Assembly (NCBI GenBank): GCA_021325275.1
Contig: JAJPHL010000021.1
Location: 62,001-126,000, forward strand
DNA length: 64,000 nucleotides
Direction of reading: 5' to 3'
From: Terriglobia bacterium
Lineage (GTDB): Bacteria; Acidobacteriota; Terriglobia; JAJPHL01
A program made the position numbers and the translations under genes. This document shows positions 50,884 to 60,064 of the stretch, piece by piece (position 1 is the first letter of the stretch; the number at the start of each line of letters is the position of its first letter). Under the pieces are notes generated by a model. It saw only the letters and a list, made by a program, of their open reading frames with translations, was not told the DNA's origin and searched no databases.

Positions 50884-51594
50884 TCAGTGGAGAAACGCGG
50901 CCGCTTCCGCGCCCGTCGCGCCGTGGGCGCGCACCAGAATCGCGCGGCGAGGATGCGACGCCGGATACAGGCCGAGCGCGTAACCGTCGCCGGGCATGTG
51001 GTCCGCGTGGACGCATGGCGCGGTGCCCGTCTTCACAAGCCAGGAATTTTCTGATTCGCCTCCGCGCCCCGCGGCTTTTCCCGTGCCCGCTTTCGCGGAA
51101 AGCGCCATGCCCTCGAGCAACTCCGCAACGCCCGGTTCCGCCGCACGCGACGCGATTTCCCCGTAGGCGCGCAGCAATTCTTGCGGCTTCACGCGCCAGT
51201 CGTCGCCCAATCCGATGAACGCGCCGTGGTCCGCGGTTTCAAGCATCACGGGAAGGGAGAACCGCCGCAGGACCGCGTTCAAATCGTCGACGCCGACTCC
51301 ACGCGCCAGTTGCAAGAAATAGGAATTGCAGGAATACGCCACCGCTTCGCGAATGCCCACGCGCCCGTGTCCCGCGGGCAGCCAGCACGTGCCGGGCGCG
51401 CATTCGAGTTGCGGATACCTGTAGTCGTGGCGCGCGGCGTAGGCCATCGCGGTGAACGGCTTGATCAACGATCCCACCGGCGCCGGCGTGCGCCAGCCTT
51501 CTTTCACAATCGCGCCCGACTGCAAATCGATTTCCGTTACTTCGATTTTCGGAACGCGCGGTGCTACCACGAGCCACAAGAGAAGCGAAATCAT
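50884..51594 (-). CDS. minimal penicillin-binding transpeptidase-like protein
   Basis: This 236-residue protein has a single N-terminal membrane or signal segment (SLLLWLVVAP) and just a transpeptidase core, with no PBP dimerisation or glycosyltransferase domain. The three active-site motifs appear in order: S42-x-x-K45 (SLIK), S88-x-N90 (SCN) and K188-T-G190 (KTG). The Pro and Thr of GSLIKPFTAM match class-B PBPs. Two cysteines (ECAPGTCW) could form a disulfide. It may crosslink peptidoglycan locally, or act as a carboxypeptidase. It is coupled by ATGA to the DUF3352-like gene and followed by the SpoIID-like gene. Confidence 0.85.
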   Translation of the reverse strand: MISLLLWLVVAPRVPKIEVTEIDLQSGAIVKEGWRTPAPVGSLIKPFTAMAYAARHDYRYPQLECAPGTCWLPAGHGRVGIREAVAYSCNSYFLQLARGVGVDDLNAVLRRFSLPVMLETADHGAFIGLGDDWRVKPQELLRAYGEIASRAAEPGVAELLEGMALSAKAGTGKAAGRGGESENSWLVKTGTAPCVHADHMPGDGYALGLYPASHPRRAILVRAHGATGAEAAAFLH

Positions 51595-53261
51595 GGCGCG
51601 ATGTGGTAGACCACGGTTTGCTGCAAGGCGTGGCCGGTATCGCGCACCACAATCGACATATCGCTCAAGCGCTGCAACGCCCCGCTGAGACTCGTAAGAT
51701 TCTCGGCGAAGAAGAGCGGCTGGCGTGCATCGTTCTCCGCGGTGCGCGCCCATGCCGGTTGCTGATCCATGAGACGCAGCATCTTGATGTATCCGCCGCG
51801 CTCTTGCGCATGCGCGAAACGCGCCGTGTACACGACACCGTCGCCGAGAGCCGCCGCGGCTTGCGCCGTGCCGGCGTCGCCCGCAATCAGAAAGCGTCCG
51901 CGAATTGTCGCCGACGCGCCGAAAATCTCGCGGACAACTGCGGCGTCCCAGGAATCGGCTTCCACAATCACGACGGCGCGTGTGGCGGCGAGAATTCCGC
52001 CGGGAATATCGCGGACCGTCTGAGCTACGAGCATCGCGCGCGGCGTCGATGCGCTGAGGAGTTGGCGCAGGGGCTTGTCGTCGAACGTGGCCGCGCCGGA
52101 AGGCAGCGGCGCTTCGTCGATGCGCGTCTCGAGATCTTCGCTTGGCGCGGCAACTTGTGGCGGATCTTGAGGCGAATCGGAGTCAGCGTCGGCGGCATCG
52201 CTATCGTCGGTGTCGTCGTCGGTCGTGGCCGCGTCGGCGTCGTCATCGTTGCTTTGTGGCGCGACCGCAACAGTGCCCCCCGGCGAGCCCGATGGAAACT
52301 CAGGTCCGGGACGCAACACTTTGTGCCGCAGCGCCGCGACCACTTGGTCGACGCTCGGCGCGGACCACATGCGATACAGTCCCGCGCCCGAAGGAATCAT
52401 GCCGGCGATCGCGGAGTCGAGCGCCGCGGGTGCGGCCGCCGATTCCATGCGCAACATCATGCGCTCTTCGCGAATTTCACTCGGCGTCCGGCGCAGATCG
52501 CAGATGGCCGCGCGATACGCGCGCAGGTCCGGCGTGTTCTGCTGAATCCAGTAACTACGGAACTGCGGTGCGCGCGCCAGTGTTTGAAGATCGAGCGTGA
52601 GCCGCAAATCGCCCGCCGGTCCCGCAGCGGCGACGGCTTGTTGAAACCACGCGTCACTCGTGACGGCGGGAACGCCGGCGGCCTGAGCCGAATTCATGAG
52701 GGCGAGTGCGCGACCCATCAGGTCTTCGCGTGTCGCGAGCACCAGATAATCGCCGCTCGCGGCGAATGCAACTTGGCGGTCGCCTTGCGAACGAACGTAG
52801 TAGGTGACGCCACCAGACTGTCGCGGCTGATAGTCGTTGCGCTTCTGCCAGAGAACGCTCTCGACCGCTTTCGCCGTCGGCAATCGGGTGATGTAGACGA
52901 ATTCGATTTCACGCAGATTGTAGAGCGCCAGAATGCTATGCGTCCCCGCCACCGATTCCACGAGCGACATGTCGGGCGCCAACGCCGCCGCGCCCGCGAA
53001 CTCATCGCGCAGTTGCGAGAGTCGCAGAAGCAGCATGGAGTTGGAAAAAACCTTGTAGTTGTCGCTCGCGAGCCACGCAGATTTTTCTTTTGATCCCTGC
53101 CAATCGCGGAGGAGCGCCGCGAAATCGGAAGCTTCCAACACCAGCGCGGGACCGGCGGGGATGTAGCCGGCCATCGTCTGCGGAGCGGGCGGGGGCGCTT
53201 GCCACACCACGACCGCGCCGGCCGCGGCCATCGCCAGGAGTAACGCGAGCGCGATCTTCAT
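51591..53261 (-). CDS. DUF3352-like exported protein with Asp-rich linker
   Basis: This 556-residue protein is anchored or exported by an N-terminal hydrophobic segment (ALALLLAMAAAGAVVVW). Two similar alpha/beta halves resemble DUF3352: AGYIPAGPALVLEASDFAAL and the RSQGDRQVAFAASGDYLVLA stretch at about 30-330, and RAMLVAQTVRDIPGGILAAT at about 390-556. Between them residues 338-362 form an Asp-rich linker (DDDADAATTDDDTDDSD) that could bind Ca2+ or be simply disordered. Function is unknown. Both ends overlap neighbours by 4 bp, so it is made in step with the giant TPR protein and the transpeptidase. Confidence 0.75.
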   Translation of the reverse strand: MKIALALLLAMAAAGAVVVWQAPPPAPQTMAGYIPAGPALVLEASDFAALLRDWQGSKEKSAWLASDNYKVFSNSMLLLRLSQLRDEFAGAAALAPDMSLVESVAGTHSILALYNLREIEFVYITRLPTAKAVESVLWQKRNDYQPRQSGGVTYYVRSQGDRQVAFAASGDYLVLATREDLMGRALALMNSAQAAGVPAVTSDAWFQQAVAAAGPAGDLRLTLDLQTLARAPQFRSYWIQQNTPDLRAYRAAICDLRRTPSEIREERMMLRMESAAAPAALDSAIAGMIPSGAGLYRMWSAPSVDQVVAALRHKVLRPGPEFPSGSPGGTVAVAPQSNDDDADAATTDDDTDDSDAADADSDSPQDPPQVAAPSEDLETRIDEAPLPSGAATFDDKPLRQLLSASTPRAMLVAQTVRDIPGGILAATRAVVIVEADSWDAAVVREIFGASATIRGRFLIAGDAGTAQAAAALGDGVVYTARFAHAQERGGYIKMLRLMDQQPAWARTAENDARQPLFFAENLTSLSGALQRLSDMSIVVRDTGHALQQTVVYHIAP

Positions 53262-56200
53262 GGCTGCCCTCCTAGGCGCGGACGAACCACGCGGCTCTGC
53301 TCCAATGATACTTTGATCTCCGGTCGCCGCTTGGCGTTCTCGCTGTCGCGCCCGATCTGCGCTTTTACGCGATCTTCTTCGCGCTTCCAAACGCCCGCGG
53401 GATCGTATTGGCTCGCCACGCCAAACAGTCGCTCGGCTTCAACAAGTTCGCCCAAACGTTCGCGCGCGTGTCCGAGGTCGCCGGCTAGGGCGGCGCGTGG
53501 CCCATCGTTCAGCGGCAGTTGCGGAAAGAAAACCATACGCGGGACCACCCGCCGATATTGCTCCTCACTGGGTTCCTCTCCGTCATTGATACTGCGCATC
53601 AAATCGAGCGACTCAAGCGCCGACACCGCGAGCCGATCGCGATGCGCGTCGATCGCGGCGTGGAAAACCGCGACGCGGGTTTCGAGATTACCGGGATCGG
53701 CGGCGATCGCATCGAGCAACGCGCGCAGCTTGGCCGTGGCGTCGCCTGCACGCTGCGCGACGGCCAGGGGATCCGCGCCGGACGCTCGCGCGCGCATGGC
53801 CGCCGGTGCGTGCGGATCACGCGCGATGGCAGCGAGCGCCGCGGTGTCGCGCTGCAAACGCGCTTGCATCGCCCGCGCTTCCAGATCCCACGGCACGGCG
53901 CGTATGCGTGCCGCCAAAAACTCGTTCGCTTCCACCGCGTGCCCGTGACTCTCCAATGCTCGCGCCGAAGGCATCAAGTTTTCAAACGGCGCGCCGGCGA
54001 CCAGGTTCATCCGGCGCAACAACACCAGCGCGGCTGCGACATTGTTTTGCTCAAGCCGCACTTCGGCAAGACCCAGAAAGGCGGCCGGCGCGGGACTGTT
54101 GGCTTCTAGTTGTCGCGTGTATAGGAATTCCAAGACGCGCCCTCGCGCCGCGGCGTTCGTCGAGCGAAGTTGCGCCGCCGCGTCTGCCAGCGTCGCATCC
54201 GAAGCGGCGACGGTTGGATCGCGGCGATAACGTTCGAAGAGCGCATCGAGCTTGGCGCCGCCCGGATCGAGGCCGGCGACTCGAATTTCCAAAACATCGA
54301 TGCTATCGAAGTGCGTTTTGTCGCTGGAGCGCAGCGCCGCCACCAATTCGGCGGCGCGCGCGGGTTGCTTCGAATCGAGAAGGAATTCAGCGTATTGGAT
54401 TCGCCAGTTTCGCAGCAGGCCTTCCGCTTGAAAGCGAGCTTCGCCGAAATTCTCCGCGACGCTGCGCTCGGCTAACGCCACGATTCGCTCGAGAATTGCA
54501 CCGCGATCGCGATCCGCGACCCACGGCGCGTGCACGATGGTTTCGAGCAGCGTCAATTCGTCCGGCGCGGCGCCGGCCAAGTCGAGGGTTTTGGGGAGTC
54601 CGGCAAGTTCCGCGGCCAGTGCAAGCACACGAACATCGAACATCGCCCCGTTCGAGTGAAAAAACACGCGTAGCGATTTCTCCGCGTCCGGCGCGACTTG
54701 CGAATAGGCGCCGGCTTGTTTGAGCGACTCGAGTACGCGGCCGAGTTCCTCGCCGAAGCGCCGCATGTCAACCGTCAGTTTTTCGCAGCCGGCCAACGCG
54801 AGTTTCCAGCGCGCGACCGCCTCATCGCGGCGGCCCTGCTTCCAGAGCGCCGCGGCGGCGCCCGTGTTCGGGGCGATCAGCGTGCGGTCGAGTTCCAGCG
54901 CGCGATCATAATCCGCAAGCGCCGCCGCTAGATTGCCGGTTTCCGCGTAATGGTCCGCGAGGCCGGTGAACGCGCTCGTGGAAGACGGGCGCGCTTCGAG
55001 ACTCGCGGGAAGAAAATCCTCAGCGTTGGCACGCTTCAGGAAATCGAGGTAATCGCCGAAGCGCGCGCCGTAGTAAAACCAGATATCGCCGGCGAGTTGC
55101 TCACGGCGATCGATCGTTTTGCCGAGACGCTGGCCGATTGTTCCGGAATCGAGCGCCGCCGTAAACGCCTGCGCGACTTCCGGCGAGGCGTCGGACCAAT
55201 ACAATCCCGCCAGGCCCGTGTACGCGCGCGACCACACCGGCGAAATGCCCGCACCGCGCGCTTGCATCGCCGCGCGAGCGAGCGCCGCATCGCCCATCGT
55301 GATTGCTTTCGTCGCGGCGGCGTTGCGCAAATCGGTTCCGCTGCCTGTGCGCGCCAACTCGACCAACCGGCGCGGATCGCGCGCGGCTACGAGGGCCAGA
55401 TAGCGATTCATTTCCGGACCCGGCGGCAATCCGCTACGCAAACGCAATTCGAGCAGGCGGAGTTCCTGCGTTTCGTCGCCGCCCTCGCGAAACGCCTGCA
55501 CGGCACGGTCGAGCTCGGCGTTCTTCTCGGGAATTTCCTGGCGCGTGGCGGCGAACGCCTCCAACATTGCGCCAAGTTCCGAGTACTTCATGCGGCGCTT
55601 CTGGATGTCTTCCAGTTGGGAGCGGTCTTGCACTTCGCCTTTGGCGTTCAACCTCTCCACCAGAAGGCGAACGTACAAGTCCGGCGTGGCCGACGCTTCC
55701 GCGAGATAAACCAGTTGACCGCGTTGTTCGGGCGTGAGTTTGTCGACCGCGGCCGCGAACCCGGCCTTCTCTTCGGCCGTGTAATACGTCCCGGCGATTC
55801 CGCCCAGCGTTCTTTGCAGCGCGCCGTTCCGTGCTTCTTCGGGAACGGAAAGCAGTTGCTTAATCGCGTCGTCGTAACGGCGCAGTTGCATCAGCAACTT
55901 TAGGAACGTCCAGTAATCGCCGGGCGATTTCTTGAAGCCCTCTTCGGCAAACGGCAGCGCTTGCTCGGGAAGATTCCATTTTGCCAACTGGTCCGCGACC
56001 TTGTTGTAGTTCTCGCCCTTGTCGGGGCGTCCCTCGATGTAAGCCTTGCGCAGCGCGGCCACGGCATCCTGCGTTTTGCCGAGACGCGCGTCGGCCTCGG
56101 CCGCTTTCGCCATCCATGCAGGATCGTGATAGCTCAAGTCGTACAGCTTTTGATAGTCGGCCAGCGCGTTGGCGAATTGCAGCAGACGTTCGTTGAGTTC

Positions 56201-59200
56201 CGCGCGGGCCTGCAAGAGATCCGGACGATCGGGGCGAATCGCGATGGCCGCTGCATACGCTGAAATCGCCGAGGGAAAATCTTCGAACTGCGTGCGCAAA
56301 CGCGCCAACACCAGCGGCCAACGGAAATCGCGCGGCGACTGCGCGGCCGTCTTCACGTAGTAGTCGAGCAATCGCGGCTTCAGGTTGTTGCGCGCCGCGA
56401 AGTTCGCCGCTTCACTGGTAACCGCGGCGTCTTCCGGATAGCGATTGATCACTTCGATGTATTGATCGACGGCGCCGCTGAAGTCTTTCAGCCGTACGAG
56501 TGCGGGAATCAGGCCACGGCGCATCTGCGACGTCAGCGCGATGCGCTCGTCGCTGGAGAGTTTCGAGTCGCGCAATGCCGTGAGCGTCGTCGTATAGAAC
56601 TCGCGAAGACCCGCATCATCGCCGGCCTGACCGTAGCTATCGGCGATCGCGGCAAGGTATTCGCCGTTGAACGGCGAGTCTTTGGTGAGCTGCGCCAGGA
56701 TCTCGCGGGACCGCGCGTATTGCTTGGCCTCCGTGCATTTCCGCGCGGCTTCCAGCAGGAATGCGCGCTTCTGGGCGGGGTACGACGCATCGCCGGCTTT
56801 CTGCAAGATCGTGATCGCACCATCGGGCGTGTTGTGACGCCAGTTGAAATCGACCGCCGCGCGGACTACGCCGAGGATCGTGGGATGATCGCGGTACAAC
56901 TCAACGATTATCGCGCGCGCCTCGGGAATTTGATTGCGTCCCTCGTGCAATCCGGCGAGTTCCAGACGCAGGCGCATGCCCTCCACGGGATCTTTGTTGA
57001 CGGCAATCTCGCGCTCCACCGCCTTTTGCCGCACGTCGTCCATGCCCTGCTTCACAGCTTCTTGTTCCACACGAGCCAGCATGTCGAACGACGAGGTGTT
57101 CGCGGCGAGCCCGATGAGATACGCCTCGAGATCGGCGCGGCGCGTGGAATCTCGCTCGAGCAACGCCGTGCGCAGTGCAAATTGCGTGGGCGAGATCGCC
57201 GCCGTCGCCGCCGCCGTTTCAATCATTGGTTGAAGGTCGGCGCGGCGAGCGAGCCTTACAAGACGATTGCGCGCTTCCGATTCGGCATCGGAGGCCAGCG
57301 CGCCCTTCATGTACTCGCGCACGGCGGCCGGGTATTCGCGTTTGTTTTCGTAGATCGCGCCGGCTTGATATGCGTACAACGCCGGATCGTGAAGCTTGGT
57401 CCGTCCCGCGGCGATCAAACGCAAGGCGTCGTCGTAGCGGTAATAATCCCAGAAAACTGTCGCCGCTTCGAGATATCCGTCCGCGCGGCCCGGCTCGATG
57501 GCCGCGATGCGATTCCAGTACGGCGCGGCGGCGGCGTATTTCTCGCGATCCGCTTGAATTTCTCCCGCGTGCGTTAGCGGCGCGCGATCGCGAGGGTCGA
57601 GTTTGGCGAGCGATTCTTCCAGCGCCACGGCGCGATCCACGCGCTCGAGTGAACGCTGCAGAGTCGCGTCGCGCGCTACCGCCGCGGCGTCGCCGGGATT
57701 GTCGGCGACAAGTTTGTCGTACGGATCGGCGGCCGCCTCGAAGTGTCCTTGCCAAATTTCCGCTTCCGCGGTGAAAAGCGTGGCGGGTGCATTAAATCCA
57801 CCCGGCGCCGCGGCGAGAGTCTTGGTCGCTTGCAGTTCGCTCTCCAAGCGATTGGTCGCCGAAAGATGCTCCAGCCAGCGCTGACGCAATCCATCGTCGA
57901 GCGGCCAGTATTGGCGCAACAACGCATCGATCCCCGCGGGATTTTGCGTGCCGTTGCGCGTGTAGGCGTCGAGGAGATTGCGGACAAAAATCAAATTCTC
58001 CGGGAAACGATCGTGGGCCGCGAGATTCAATTGGCGATACATCACCGCATCGACCTGAGGACCGGTGACCACGTCACTGAAGTACGACGAGAGATCGCTG
58101 CCGTTGAAAACTCCCGTGACTTCGCGCGTGAGTTTTTCGAAATCGGCGGTGCGCTTCTGACGCAGATACCAGCGCGCCAGCTTGTGGTGCCAGGAACGAT
58201 CCGGGAAATGCGACATCGCCTGGCCATAGACCGTTTCCACTTCGGCGAAGCGGCGATTCTGATCGAGAAATGCGGCGAGGCGCTCGTACAATCCCGGATC
58301 GCTCGGGTTGCGGTCGATTTCGCGGCGATAGAGCGTCGCCGCGTCGGTGACGCGGCGCAGGGAGACGAGACGCGCCACATAGCGATCGAGAATGCGCGCG
58401 TAGTCGGGCGATCGCGCACCGCTGTCAGGAGCGCGTCCGCGATTGACCGGCGGCATTCCCGTAGGAGGCGCCGGATTATCTTGATCCTCGGCTAGCGGCG
58501 CCGGCGCGGCGGCGGCCGTGCCGAGCGGAACATTGCCAGCGCGCGTACCCAAATCCTTGAGGAGCGAATCGTACAACGCAAATTCATCGCGCTCGCGGCG
58601 CGTGCGTGCATACGATTCGGCCATGCGCAGCGCGACGTCCAAGCGCTGCGGCGCGTCACGAAATTCCGCCAGGAATTTCACGCCATCGGCGATCACGCCG
58701 GCGTCCGAGCCGTATGCCGCGTATGCTTCCACCAGCGCGGCGTGCAATTCGGGGCGTCGCGCGTTGCGTGGGAATCGCGTATCGAGTTGCGCGAGCAACT
58801 CGGCGGCTTTCGCTCGATGAAAATAGCTGACGGCGGGTCCGCCTTCCAGGCTCGCGAATTTCGCGCCTGGTTCGGTGGAGTTCAACACCAAGGACAAGAT
58901 GCCGTTCAAAAATCCGGGATACGGATCGATCGTGGCGACGTCGCGAAGAAACGTGAGATCGGAAGAGCCGAACTCGATCGGTTGTTCGGGGGCGTTGAGA
59001 AGGACTCCCACCAAGCCCGCTGTGCCGTCCTCGGCGGCCGCGCCATCGCCGGACGTTTCCGAGAGCTGTTGCCAAGCGCGAGCGGCTTCCACGTAATCGC
59101 GCGAAGCCTCGAACAAGCGCGCCATCGTTCGCAGCTGCGCAGGTGTCCAGTCGGAATGTCGAGCCTCTTTGCGGATGCGATACTCAAGCAGCGCGCGCCG

Positions 59201-60064
59201 CGCCGCGGCTTGATTGCCTTGGCGCGAGTAATAGAAAAAGATGCGAGTGGCCGGCGCGAGGTCGTCGGGTTTCTCGGCTGCATCCGCGCGAGCGCGCGAG
59301 AGAAAGTCGCGCAGCATTCGACGCTCGGAGAGCAACTTGAAGTAGGCGTTTTGCAATTCGTCCGGCCACAGTGGATCGAACGCCTGATCGTACGCCGCCA
59401 CGGCGGTCGCGCCATTCCCGCGCGCTTCGGCGAGCGACGCGCGCGCCGTCACGGGAAACACGTGATCGCCCGGGAAGTCGCGTTGATAGCGCGCGATCAA
59501 CGCGCCGGCCGCCGCGAATTGCTTCTGCTTCACGAGGAAACCGAAGTAGCGCGCCGGAACCGAACTTTCCTTGGGATAGCGCAACATCCACGCTTGATAC
59601 GCGGGACCTTGTTCGGTGGACGGCAGCGCCTGCGCGTCGATCAAGGCGAAGACTCGCTCGAAGGCGCGCCAAGAAGCTTGCTGCGCGGGCGGCGTCAGCT
59701 TTTCGGAGTCGGGTGACGGCTGCCGGCCCGTCGCTAAGAGCGCTTGCACTTCGTCGGCGGCGCGATTGCGGCGATGGTAGAAGTCCGCCAGTTCAATGGG
59801 CGGACGTTGCTTCCAATCCTGTTCGGCGGCGACGTAGTCCATGGCGCGCTCGGCTTCCAGAGCGCGCAGGTCCAGGCGCGCCGCCAGCAGAGGACGCATT
59901 TCACGCGGTGTTCTTCGCGCCGGCACTGGACCGCCCGGCATCGGTGCGGTTTTCCAGAAGACGTCGTGCAGCGGATCCGTTTTGGCGAAGTTGTTGTACC
60001 ACTCGGAGCTTGCGAACATCGCGCAGAAGGACGCGGCGACCAGCCATTTCCTACGGAAGTACAT
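53258..60064 (-). CDS. giant 2268-residue TPR protein
   Basis: An N-terminal hydrophobic segment (KWLVAASFCAMFASS) targets this protein to the membrane or periplasm. Degenerate tetratricopeptide repeats run almost throughout, for example DAATLYRREIDRNPSDPGLY, AVREYMKGALASDAESEARN and LAAALADYDRALELDRTLIA. A Pro/Ala-rich break occurs near residues 510-550. No enzyme or heme motif is seen. The predicted superhelix would be very long and could span the periplasm or coat the envelope. It overlaps the VIT/VWA gene by 14 bp and the DUF3352-like gene by 4 bp. The length is far above ordinary TPR scaffolds and there is no internal stop. Confidence 0.85.
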   Translation of the reverse strand: MYFRRKWLVAASFCAMFASSEWYNNFAKTDPLHDVFWKTAPMPGGPVPARRTPREMRPLLAARLDLRALEAERAMDYVAAEQDWKQRPPIELADFYHRRNRAADEVQALLATGRQPSPDSEKLTPPAQQASWRAFERVFALIDAQALPSTEQGPAYQAWMLRYPKESSVPARYFGFLVKQKQFAAAGALIARYQRDFPGDHVFPVTARASLAEARGNGATAVAAYDQAFDPLWPDELQNAYFKLLSERRMLRDFLSRARADAAEKPDDLAPATRIFFYYSRQGNQAAARRALLEYRIRKEARHSDWTPAQLRTMARLFEASRDYVEAARAWQQLSETSGDGAAAEDGTAGLVGVLLNAPEQPIEFGSSDLTFLRDVATIDPYPGFLNGILSLVLNSTEPGAKFASLEGGPAVSYFHRAKAAELLAQLDTRFPRNARRPELHAALVEAYAAYGSDAGVIADGVKFLAEFRDAPQRLDVALRMAESYARTRRERDEFALYDSLLKDLGTRAGNVPLGTAAAAPAPLAEDQDNPAPPTGMPPVNRGRAPDSGARSPDYARILDRYVARLVSLRRVTDAATLYRREIDRNPSDPGLYERLAAFLDQNRRFAEVETVYGQAMSHFPDRSWHHKLARWYLRQKRTADFEKLTREVTGVFNGSDLSSYFSDVVTGPQVDAVMYRQLNLAAHDRFPENLIFVRNLLDAYTRNGTQNPAGIDALLRQYWPLDDGLRQRWLEHLSATNRLESELQATKTLAAAPGGFNAPATLFTAEAEIWQGHFEAAADPYDKLVADNPGDAAAVARDATLQRSLERVDRAVALEESLAKLDPRDRAPLTHAGEIQADREKYAAAAPYWNRIAAIEPGRADGYLEAATVFWDYYRYDDALRLIAAGRTKLHDPALYAYQAGAIYENKREYPAAVREYMKGALASDAESEARNRLVRLARRADLQPMIETAAATAAISPTQFALRTALLERDSTRRADLEAYLIGLAANTSSFDMLARVEQEAVKQGMDDVRQKAVEREIAVNKDPVEGMRLRLELAGLHEGRNQIPEARAIIVELYRDHPTILGVVRAAVDFNWRHNTPDGAITILQKAGDASYPAQKRAFLLEAARKCTEAKQYARSREILAQLTKDSPFNGEYLAAIADSYGQAGDDAGLREFYTTTLTALRDSKLSSDERIALTSQMRRGLIPALVRLKDFSGAVDQYIEVINRYPEDAAVTSEAANFAARNNLKPRLLDYYVKTAAQSPRDFRWPLVLARLRTQFEDFPSAISAYAAAIAIRPDRPDLLQARAELNERLLQFANALADYQKLYDLSYHDPAWMAKAAEADARLGKTQDAVAALRKAYIEGRPDKGENYNKVADQLAKWNLPEQALPFAEEGFKKSPGDYWTFLKLLMQLRRYDDAIKQLLSVPEEARNGALQRTLGGIAGTYYTAEEKAGFAAAVDKLTPEQRGQLVYLAEASATPDLYVRLLVERLNAKGEVQDRSQLEDIQKRRMKYSELGAMLEAFAATRQEIPEKNAELDRAVQAFREGGDETQELRLLELRLRSGLPPGPEMNRYLALVAARDPRRLVELARTGSGTDLRNAAATKAITMGDAALARAAMQARGAGISPVWSRAYTGLAGLYWSDASPEVAQAFTAALDSGTIGQRLGKTIDRREQLAGDIWFYYGARFGDYLDFLKRANAEDFLPASLEARPSSTSAFTGLADHYAETGNLAAALADYDRALELDRTLIAPNTGAAAALWKQGRRDEAVARWKLALAGCEKLTVDMRRFGEELGRVLESLKQAGAYSQVAPDAEKSLRVFFHSNGAMFDVRVLALAAELAGLPKTLDLAGAAPDELTLLETIVHAPWVADRDRGAILERIVALAERSVAENFGEARFQAEGLLRNWRIQYAEFLLDSKQPARAAELVAALRSSDKTHFDSIDVLEIRVAGLDPGGAKLDALFERYRRDPTVAASDATLADAAAQLRSTNAAARGRVLEFLYTRQLEANSPAPAAFLGLAEVRLEQNNVAAALVLLRRMNLVAGAPFENLMPSARALESHGHAVEANEFLAARIRAVPWDLEARAMQARLQRDTAALAAIARDPHAPAAMRARASGADPLAVAQRAGDATAKLRALLDAIAADPGNLETRVAVFHAAIDAHRDRLAVSALESLDLMRSINDGEEPSEEQYRRVVPRMVFFPQLPLNDGPRAALAGDLGHARERLGELVEAERLFGVASQYDPAGVWKREEDRVKAQIGRDSENAKRRPEIKVSLEQSRVVRPRLGGQP

